Assembly (NCBI GenBank): GCA_017524805.1 | Contig: JAFXUX010000008.1 | Location: 1-64,000 of the forward strand | Direction of reading: 5' to 3' | DNA: 64,000 nt | From: Candidatus Methanomethylophilaceae archaeon | GTDB lineage: Archaea; Thermoplasmatota; Thermoplasmata; Methanomassiliicoccales; Methanomethylophilaceae | Part shown: positions 58,222 through 64,000 of the stretch, one piece after another | Layout: every line of letters begins with the position of its first letter | Numbering within the stretch: position 1 is the stretch's first letter | Translations under genes and position numbers: made by a program | The notes under the pieces: generated by a model | What the model was told of the DNA's origin: nothing | The model's input: the letters and a program-made list of their open reading frames with translations, nothing else | Databases searched by the model: none

Positions 58222-59973
58222 ATGGACGATTTCGAATCGGAAGTGGCGGCGGCCGTATCCGCTGCGTTGAAGGAGATGGGCGCGGAAGACATCAAGTTCG
58301 CGGTGGAAGCGTCTTCCATAGAGGGCTCCGACGTCTCCGTGCCGTGCTTCCCCATGGCAAAGCAGATGCGGAAAGCCCCTCAGGCGATATCCGAGGAGCT
58401 CTCCTCCAAAATCAACCCGTCGGGTCTCATAAAGTCTGTTTCGGCGGCCGGCGGCTTCCTGAATTTCTGCGTCGATCCCGCCGAACTCGTGAAGGATACA
58501 CTCGGCGAGATATGTTCCAAAGGCCGCGATTACGGTTCTATGCCCAAGTCTGGCCTCAGAGTCAATGTGGAGCATACCTCAACCAACCCTACAGGGCCAA
58601 TCCACGTCGGTCGCGCCCGCAATCCCATCATAGGGGATACTCTGGCCAGATGCCTCAAGAAATGCGGGCACGACGTGATGACCGAATACTATGTCAACGA
58701 CGTGGGAAAGCAGGTGGTCGTCCTGACCTGGGGCGTCAACAACGCTACCAAAGAGGAAGTCGCCGCCGAAGTCGAGGAGCACGCCAGAACGATCGGCCAG
58801 AATGAGCGCCCCAGGGACAAGACAGACCACAACCTCGTCGCCAACTATCGCGTCGCCAACAAGAAGATGGAATCGGATCCTGCCGTCAAGGAGCAGATCA
58901 CTTCGATGCTCAGGGGATTCGAGGCCGGCGACAGCGAAGTCATAAGCACCGTCCGCCACACGGCGGAGATAATGCTGGACGGCCTCAGGGAGACCCTTTC
59001 CAACATCAACGTCGCCCTCGACAGATACACCTGGGAATCCGGATACATAGCCGACGGTTCCGCTAGGGATGTCGTCGAGAAGCTCAAAGCCTCCGAATAC
59101 GCGGGCACCACCGACGACGGCGCCTGCTATGTGGACCTCAAGGATTTCGGGGTCCAGGGGAAGAACACCAAATTCACATTCACCAGATCGGATGGGACCA
59201 CCCTGTACACCACCAGCGATCTCGCATACCACCTGGACAAATTCACCAGGGCGGACCGTGTCATAGACGTTTTGGGCGAGGACCAGAAGCTGGGCTCTAA
59301 GCAGCTCTGCTCCGCGTTGGAGATTCTTGGCAGCGACAGGATGCCCGAGCCTCTGTTCTACGCTTTCGTTTCTCTTCCTGAAGGCAAGATGTCCACCAGG
59401 AAAGGGGTCGTCGTCTATCTGGACGATCTCATAGACGAGGCCGTCGAGCGCGCTTATGCCGAGATTTCCAAAAGGCGCTCCGACATGTCCGAGGAGAGGA
59501 TGAGGGAGATCGCCAGGGTGATCGGCGTCGGAGCCATAAGATACAACATCGTCCGCGTCCAGCCCGAGAAGCAGTTCGTCTTCAAGTGGGAGGACGCCCT
59601 CAACTTCGACGGGAATTCGGGCCCCTATATCCAATACGTCCACGCCAGAGCCTGCAGCATGCTCAGGAAGGCAGGCGATTTCGAGCGCGATGTCGATCCT
59701 TCAAAGCTTACCGACGAATATGAGCTGAAGCTGGTCAAAGCGCTGTCGAAGTACGGTTCGGTCATCAGGAAAGCAGGCGACGAGATGAAAGTCCATCTTA
59801 TGCCCGCTTATGGCCATGAGGTAGCGTCGGCTTTCAACCAGTTCTATGCCGCCGTGTCCGTTCTGGATGCCGGCCCCCGCAGGAACGCGAGGCTGACTCT
59901 GGTCGAGTGCGCCAAGACGGTCCTCGCCGATGTCCTCGATTGCCTCGGCATGGGGGCTCCAGAGGAGATGTGA
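58222..59973 (+). CDS. argS: Arginyl-tRNA synthetase
   Basis: Class I synthetase for tRNA(Arg). The 583-residue protein has the N-terminal additional domain (about 1-110), the HIGH-like NPTGPIHVGRARN, the MSTRKG motif (in EGKMSTRKGVVVYLDD) and a helical anticodon-binding domain. A TTG at 58213 has better spacing (5 nt) to AGGTGA than the ATG at 58222, so the start is uncertain by three codons. It lies 9 bp after prf1 and 2 bp before the GNAT gene, in one operon. Confidence 0.94.
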   Translation: MDDFESEVAAAVSAALKEMGAEDIKFAVEASSIEGSDVSVPCFPMAKQMRKAPQAISEELSSKINPSGLIKSVSAAGGFLNFCVDPAELVKDTLGEICSKGRDYGSMPKSGLRVNVEHTSTNPTGPIHVGRARNPIIGDTLARCLKKCGHDVMTEYYVNDVGKQVVVLTWGVNNATKEEVAAEVEEHARTIGQNERPRDKTDHNLVANYRVANKKMESDPAVKEQITSMLRGFEAGDSEVISTVRHTAEIMLDGLRETLSNINVALDRYTWESGYIADGSARDVVEKLKASEYAGTTDDGACYVDLKDFGVQGKNTKFTFTRSDGTTLYTTSDLAYHLDKFTRADRVIDVLGEDQKLGSKQLCSALEILGSDRMPEPLFYAFVSLPEGKMSTRKGVVVYLDDLIDEAVERAYAEISKRRSDMSEERMREIARVIGVGAIRYNIVRVQPEKQFVFKWEDALNFDGNSGPYIQYVHARACSMLRKAGDFERDVDPSKLTDEYELKLVKALSKYGSVIRKAGDEMKVHLMPAYGHEVASAFNQFYAAVSVLDAGPRRNARLTLVECAKTVLADVLDCLGMGAPEEM

Positions 59974-59975
59974 GC

Positions 59976-60473
59976 ATGGAGGTCCGTCCCCTCAGAATCA
60001 AAGACATCGATGCCGTCCGCGAGCTGGAATTGAAGTGCATACGCGAATACTTCGCAGAGACTCTGGAGAACAAGTGGGAGGATCTTCCCAAAGAGTGGAA
60101 GGACGGTCTCGGCGCAAGCAGCAGGAGGCATTTCAAGGCATATCTGGACAGCGGGCTGAGCTTCGTCGCCGAGGAGGACGGGGAGATCGTCGGATTCATC
60201 TTCGCGCAGATGCTCCACCACATCTGCGACGAGGACAATCTCCTGTGGATAGAGAACATGGGCGTGCACCCTTATTTCAGGCGCAATCTGATCGGATACA
60301 AGCTGCTCAGGGAATGCGTCAAGGCAGGCCGCGATCAGGGAGCGACGGTCGCGCACAGCATGATCCAGGAGAGCAATGCGCCATCCATCCTTCTTCACAA
60401 GAAAATCGGGTTCTTCATGGACTGGCGCGAAGTTGCGCTTTTGGATCTGAGAGATCCCAAACTGAAACTCTGA
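59976..60473 (+). CDS. GNAT-family N-acetyltransferase
   Basis: The 165-residue protein has the GNAT fold: VRPLRIKDIDAVRELE, the acetyl-CoA loop region MGVHPYFRRNLIGYKLLREC (the R-x-x-G/N loop reads RRNLIG) and the C-terminal NAPSILLHKKIGFFMDWRE. It resembles the ribosomal-protein or N-terminal acetyltransferase class, but the substrate cannot be told from sequence. Cotranscribed with argS. Confidence 0.85.
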   Translation: MEVRPLRIKDIDAVRELELKCIREYFAETLENKWEDLPKEWKDGLGASSRRHFKAYLDSGLSFVAEEDGEIVGFIFAQMLHHICDEDNLLWIENMGVHPYFRRNLIGYKLLRECVKAGRDQGATVAHSMIQESNAPSILLHKKIGFFMDWREVALLDLRDPKLKL

Positions 60474-60489
60474 TGCGTTCCTTTCCGGA

Positions 60490-60527
60490 ACAAAAAAACT
60501 GATGCTGGGGTTTGACCCCCAGCGGTT
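60490..60527. terminator. Bidirectional terminator
   Basis: GCTGGGG-TTTGA(C)-CCCCAGC hairpin (60504-60523) between convergent genes. On the minus strand it is followed by a run of seven T (60492-60498), on the plus strand by a TTTC-rich stretch. Confidence 0.7.
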
Positions 60528-61148
60528 TCATTCTTTCTTCTTCTTTTCCGAGAGGTATCTCTTCCTCTCGGTGGAAGGCGCAGGCTGCGAAGGCGCTTTC
60601 TTTGCCGCTTTCTTGGCGGCCTTTTCCGCTTCGAGCTGCTCAAAGGTCATGTCCATCTTCTTCTTGGGCTTCTCGCGCATCTTAATGAATATGATTATCG
60701 CGATGGCGATGACCGCAACGATGATCACGACGTAGGTCGTCCAGTTGGACAGGACATTTTTGGCCACATCCACGGTCGTGGTGTACTCGCTGGGGGTGAA
60801 ATCCACTCCGTTGGGGCCGACGCATTTCACGGTGAATCTGTGGGTCCCTTCGGTCTTGTAATCGCTGAGATTCACGTTCACTCTCGTGGTAGAAGCTTCG
60901 TCAAGCCCTTCGGCGATGGCGACGCCTTTCATCTCTTTGATTACCTTACCGTTCTCGGTCACGGTGACATCGATCGTGCACGCTTCCGCCGTGTTTCTGA
61001 CGTCGAAGTAAATCGATCCGCCGCTGAACGTATCGAAGCTTCCGGTCCCATTGCCGGTGATGCTGAGGTCGGCATCCGACGCGGGCGCGGAGACCAGAAT
61101 CAGCGCCAAAACGGCGATGGCGGCGATTGCTGCTTGGATCAGCCTCAT
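60528..61148 (-). CDS. Secreted/membrane protein with signal peptide and C-terminal anchor, unknown
   Basis: The 206-residue protein has a signal peptide (about 1-27, AAIAAIAVLALILVSAPASDA), an extracellular beta-rich domain (about 28-135, like Ig or CARDB-type domains: FDVRNTAEACTIDVTVTENG), a transmembrane helix (about 140-160, TYVVIIVAVIAIAIIIFI) and a basic cytosolic tail rich in Lys and Ala. It overlaps purP by 4 bp (ATGA), so it is translated from the same mRNA, but no link to purine synthesis is evident. Confidence 0.75.
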   Translation of the reverse strand: MRLIQAAIAAIAVLALILVSAPASDADLSITGNGTGSFDTFSGGSIYFDVRNTAEACTIDVTVTENGKVIKEMKGVAIAEGLDEASTTRVNVNLSDYKTEGTHRFTVKCVGPNGVDFTPSEYTTTVDVAKNVLSNWTTYVVIIVAVIAIAIIIFIKMREKPKKKMDMTFEQLEAEKAAKKAAKKAPSQPAPSTERKRYLSEKKKKE

Positions 61149-62302
61149 GTGATTATCTCCTCTACGCGTTCCTGCTCTATGGCGCGTCTGATCTCCATGG
61201 AGAGCCTCCTTCCGGATGACATCTCCTTCCTCCACAGGGTGTTCCCGTAAGGGTGGCCGACGGACATGTGGACGTTGGTTCCGCCCCCGATCCTGGGTGC
61301 TACGTCGTAGATGTGGAACTTCAGGTCTTTGTCCACGCAAGTCTGCAGGCAGAAAGGCCCGATGATCCCGGGGTCATAGAATTTCTTCGTCGCCGCGACG
61401 TACTTCTCGGCCAGTTCGAACGCTTTGTCCAGGAGGGATTCCCTCAGGGTAGCGGAGTTGTGGCCGCACACAGTGTATTCCGGGATGATGCCGTCGTTCT
61501 CCAGCTCGACCTGCTGCTTTCCGGGGAGCCTGCAATAGCCGTCCAGCGAGCTCTCGAATCTCCAATCGATACCCAGAAGCTCTACGTTGGCTCCTTTCTC
61601 TTCGAGCGGGGAGTAGAAGAAGTCGAGGTTGAAGACGGGGCCGATGATGTACTGTTCCATCCTCGCGTGCTCCAGGAAATTCTCCTCGATGACGCCTTGC
61701 TTGATGAGCTCGGTGGATTTCTCCACGAACTGGTCGTAATCCTTGGCGGTGAAGAATCCTCTCTCAAGCTTTTTCACTTTGTGGTGGACTTTGATTATGG
61801 TGAGGCCGTCTATGTCCTCGGGTTTCTCGACCTTTTTGGGGAAAGGCATGCCGGCCTGTTCGAGAAGCCAGTAGTAGTCTCTCTCGTCGCCTCTCTCCTC
61901 CGATCTGAGCAGGTTCCTGCTTCCGACCATCGGCATCTTGAAGTCATTCTCGACCGCATCGATGCCGCAGTAGGAGACGAAGGATCTGTTGGGCACGAAC
62001 AGGACGTTCTTGTCCATCAGGCTTTTCTGGACGTCGGGATTCAGGATGCTGCTGAATTTGTCCAGAATCACGGGTTCGTCGACGACGCCCCTCACTATGT
62101 TGCCTTGCGCGTCCCTCTGGGATCTGAAGTATTTCGAGAAGGTCGCATCCCTCCCGCGCTGGCATATCGCAACGGTCCTGAACCCTTCGGATATGGCTCC
62201 GTCGCAGGTGTCCAGCGCCGAATGGGATGCTACGACCCCAATCTTGGCATCTTTGAGATTGTATCTCTCAAGGTTGCCGAGAATTTCATCTCTGCTGATC
62301 AT
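61145..62302 (-). CDS. purP: Formate-dependent FAICAR synthetase PurP
   Basis: ATP-grasp ligase that formylates AICAR with formate in archaeal purine synthesis. The 385-residue protein has GVVASHSALDTCDGA, FVPNRSFVSYCGIDAVE, the ATP-grasp core (MPMVGSRNLLRSEERGDERD) and YDVAPRIGGGTNVHMSVGHPYG, cut to YDVAPRIGGGTN. Starts in the stop of the AAA ATPase (ATGA). Formate dependence fits a methanogen without folate-based formyl transfer. Confidence 0.92.
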   Translation of the reverse strand: MISRDEILGNLERYNLKDAKIGVVASHSALDTCDGAISEGFRTVAICQRGRDATFSKYFRSQRDAQGNIVRGVVDEPVILDKFSSILNPDVQKSLMDKNVLFVPNRSFVSYCGIDAVENDFKMPMVGSRNLLRSEERGDERDYYWLLEQAGMPFPKKVEKPEDIDGLTIIKVHHKVKKLERGFFTAKDYDQFVEKSTELIKQGVIEENFLEHARMEQYIIGPVFNLDFFYSPLEEKGANVELLGIDWRFESSLDGYCRLPGKQQVELENDGIIPEYTVCGHNSATLRESLLDKAFELAEKYVAATKKFYDPGIIGPFCLQTCVDKDLKFHIYDVAPRIGGGTNVHMSVGHPYGNTLWRKEMSSGRRLSMEIRRAIEQERVEEIIT

Positions 62303-63576
62303 TTATCATTCCTCTGTTGTGTGATTGCCCATTCGTTATATGATGTTCGCGTTCGGCTCTGGCGGTATTTGGAAGCCAGATCGGCCAGATTCGCCGGCTC
62401 AGACTTGGGTATCGCTCCGAAGACCCCTTTGAAATATCTGTTGCGGTTGTTGTGGTTCCTCTGGGTGCGCTCTATCTCGGTGATAGGTATGATCTTCCCG
62501 TTTTTCGCCATGAATACGCTGCGGGGGTTGGCGCTCTCCAGCATGATCGTGTCATGCGTGGATGCGATCAGCTGCCCTTCCATGCCGTTCAGGCCGATGC
62601 AGAATATGTTGTCGAGTATCACTTCGTGGAATCCGTACTCTATGTCGTCGACGAGCGCCACGCCGCCTCCGGCTCCTTTCAGGAGGGCGGGGAGTATGCG
62701 CACAGCTTCGCGGACCCCCAAGCATTCGTCCTCTATCGGCACTTCGATCTCGCCGTTCGCGTCTTTCCTGGTTACCATCATCATGTAAGCAGTGGTTTGG
62801 CCGTCATCCTCGGTTTCGTATCTGACTCCAGAAACATCTCCGAATGCTGACGATAGGAAAGCTTCCGCGGCTTCAGCGAAAGCGGATAGGCTATCGGTTT
62901 CCGATGAATCGATGACTCCTGCGTCCGGCATCCTGTCGATGACGGTTCCTCCCAGGCTTTCCAGTCCGGGGCGGCAGATAAGAATCCCGTCCAAGTAATC
63001 CAGAACATCCATTATCCCCGTTCCGAGCAGCTGATCAAGATATTCCGGGTTCAGGCCAGACATCTCGTTCCTGAGTATCGACAGGAATGTGTGCTTCCCC
63101 CAGTACTTGACGATGCCGTGGTCCATTATGCCTTTGGAGGGCCCGTTTTTGTATAGCTGTCTGCTGTAAATTGCGGTCGGATTCCCGTTTTCGGCCGATA
63201 TCTCAAAAATGTTTCCGGCGTTTTTGTTTATGGTATAATCCAGTTTCTCTCTGATCAGGTTTCCGTCGGGGTCGAATTCCATCAGGTATTCTCCGTCCTC
63301 GGAGCCGTTGGTGAACCGGAACTCCAAGGCCATAGGTCCTTCGGAGCCCTTTGCCCTCACAGAGGCCGCCAATTTGGACACGTCCGGGGAATCGCCGTCG
63401 ATGGTATGGGAAGACATTTTCAGGAAGGCTACGGCATCCATCAGATTCGATTTGCCGCTTCCGTTGGTCCCATATATCAAAGCTAGATTGTTGGCTTTCC
63501 CGATGTTGCCCTCTGTCAGGTCAAAGTCCATTTTTCTAAACGATTTGAAATTGGCTAAGGATATTCTTCTGAACAT
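62299..63576 (-). CDS. AAA-family ATPase of the ABC/SMC-like (AAA_15/21) type
   Basis: The 425-residue protein starts FRRISLANFKSFRKMDFDL, has the P loop YGTNGSGKSN (35-44), a late Walker B-like VALVDDIEYGFHEVIL and a histidine switch ASTHDTIML, as in RloC/OLD-like stand-alone ATPases. Such proteins are often parts of phage defence systems, usually with a nuclease or other effector. Here no partner is next to it; instead it is coupled to purP by a 4-bp overlap. The defence role is therefore only a possibility. It heads the operon with an AT-rich promoter region upstream. Confidence 0.8.
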   Translation of the reverse strand: MFRRISLANFKSFRKMDFDLTEGNIGKANNLALIYGTNGSGKSNLMDAVAFLKMSSHTIDGDSPDVSKLAASVRAKGSEGPMALEFRFTNGSEDGEYLMEFDPDGNLIREKLDYTINKNAGNIFEISAENGNPTAIYSRQLYKNGPSKGIMDHGIVKYWGKHTFLSILRNEMSGLNPEYLDQLLGTGIMDVLDYLDGILICRPGLESLGGTVIDRMPDAGVIDSSETDSLSAFAEAAEAFLSSAFGDVSGVRYETEDDGQTTAYMMMVTRKDANGEIEVPIEDECLGVREAVRILPALLKGAGGGVALVDDIEYGFHEVILDNIFCIGLNGMEGQLIASTHDTIMLESANPRSVFMAKNGKIIPITEIERTQRNHNNRNRYFKGVFGAIPKSEPANLADLASKYRQSRTRTSYNEWAITQQRNDK

Positions 63577-63721
63577 GGAATGAATATACGTAAATCAAAA
63601 GTTGATATAATTCTTATGATAACACAGTTAAAATCATGTTCAAAATTGGTATTAAGATTGCTAAAAAAATCAAAATGTTAGTGAAAAACCATCAGAGAAA
63701 ATACCGGGAAAAGAAGAGAGG
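63577..63721. other. AT-rich spacer upstream of the AAA ATPase
   Basis: About 145 bp of much lower GC content than the surroundings. It holds TTGATATAATTC (63601-63612) on the plus strand, whose complement GAATTATATCAA is a good minus-strand TATA box about 28 nt before the ATPase start. I see no other gene. Confidence 0.4.
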
Positions 63722-64000
63722 TAGCCTCGTGCAGATTCGAACTGCAGTCGCAGGATCCAGAGTCCCGCATGATTGACCACTACACTACGAGGCTGATTGA
63801 CACCCTGATTGGATTCTGGTTTTAAAATTTTTCGTTGATCGTAGTTCTCATCCAGGGTTCCGATGCGGTATTCCTCGTCCAAGAGGGATTTCACGCTTTT
63901 CAGGAGGGAGGCGACCTGCATCCCTTTTTGGGTGAGCATATATGTGGTGGCCGGATGCGGGGCTTCCACGCTGTATTTCTTCAGGAGCCCCAAGTCCGTC
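63670..64000 (-). CDS. Winged-helix protein, partial (5' end outside window)
   Basis: The minus-strand frame enters from the right edge and encodes TDLGLLKKYSVEAPHPATTY, then MLTQKGMQVASLLKSVKSLL, which looks like the recognition helix, wing and last helix of a winged-helix regulator. After LDENYDQRKI the frame does not stop but runs through tRNA-Gln (63722-63794) to TGA at 63670. The last 40 or so residues are therefore translated tRNA and spacer and are unlikely to be functional; the natural stop may have been lost, or the product really has this tail. Confidence 0.5.
   Translation of the reverse strand, partial: TDLGLLKKYSVEAPHPATTYMLTQKGMQVASLLKSVKSLLDEEYRIGTLDENYDQRKILKPESNQGVNQPRSVVVNHAGLWILRLQFESARGYLSSFPGIFSDGFSLTF
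63722..63794 (-). tRNA. tRNA-Gln (CUG)
   Basis: On the minus strand AGCCTCG pairs with CGAGGCT, with discriminator A and no full CCA encoded. The anticodon stem CGGGA/TCCTG with loop CTCTGGA gives CUG. A TATA-like AAAATTTTAAAACC lies about 28 nt upstream (63817-63830). Confidence 0.92.

Noticed and set aside
62299-63576. A complete phage defence system around the AAA ATPase
   Set aside because: No nuclease, toxin or other effector is adjacent; neighbours are purP and a tRNA.

Overview
The window is archaeal and most probably from a host-associated member of the Methanomassiliicoccales (class Thermoplasmata). Evidence: an S10/spc-type archaeal ribosomal operon with archaeal-only members (L32e, L19e, S4e, aIF1, RNase P protein 1), aRF1, PurP, archaeal UMP kinase, archaeosine synthase subunit RaSEA, MptA (methanopterin), a complete coenzyme F430 cluster (so a methanogen), a 5S rRNA not linked to 16S/23S, an InlB-type repeat surface protein typical of gut microbes, and nearly exclusive use of TGA as stop codon. 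TAG is almost absent as a terminator, as expected where TAG is read as pyrrolysine. The genus assignment is inference.

Layout. 1-6.3 kb: tRNA-Pro, CCA-adding enzyme, a decayed IS1-like transposase, a pair of 55-bp direct repeats, two tandem acetolactate synthase large subunits and a stand-alone 5S rRNA. 6.5-7.9 kb: a protein built of a basic octapeptide repeat. 8.0-13.2 kb: cfbC-A-E-D-B, a tight operon that makes nickel-containing F430 from sirohydrochlorin. 13.2-16.4 kb: HypC, NAC, an AlaX-type editing protein, an Lrp regulator and a MarR regulator whose frame continues 102 codons past an amber codon. 16.5-22.3 kb: a small acidic protein, a zinc-ribbon membrane protein, a bacterial-type AspRS and larE-larB-larC (nickel-pincer nucleotide synthesis). 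22-26.3 kb: nitroreductase, gatC-A-B and a DUF2284 protein. 26.3-34.1 kb: TPR protein, CLC channel, initiator tRNA-Met, SCP2-like protein, RNase HII, MptA, TPD-motif protein, a CoA-disulfide-reductase-like flavoprotein, RaSEA and a small Thermoplasmata protein.

34.2-50.0 kb: one long colinear operon from L3 to Cbf5, covering ribosomal proteins, aIF1, Rnp1, SecY, the EMC3-like DUF106 protein, CMP kinase and pseudouridine synthase, preceded by a leader of about 165 nt. 50-60.5 kb: two unknown small proteins, TrpRS, PheS, an HTH-TPR regulator, D-aminoacyl-tRNA deacylase, UMP kinase, the InlB-repeat protein, aRF1, ArgRS and a GNAT acetyltransferase. 60.5-64 kb: a signal-peptide membrane protein, PurP and an AAA ATPase in one overlapping minus-strand operon, then tRNA-Gln and a partial winged-helix protein at the edge.

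How it fits together: two different nickel cofactor pathways (F430 and NPN) and a hydrogenase maturation chaperone make nickel metabolism a theme. Translation genes dominate the rest. AspRS of bacterial type beside GatCAB suggests that Asn-tRNA is made by amidation. Many genes start on an ATG about 25-30 nt after a TATA box (leaderless), while genes inside operons use GGTGA/GGAGG sites or ATGA overlaps. The most unusual signals are the in-frame amber codon in the MarR-type regulator, double amber codons ending DUF2284, a palindrome shared by two promoters, and the repeat pair beside the dead transposase.
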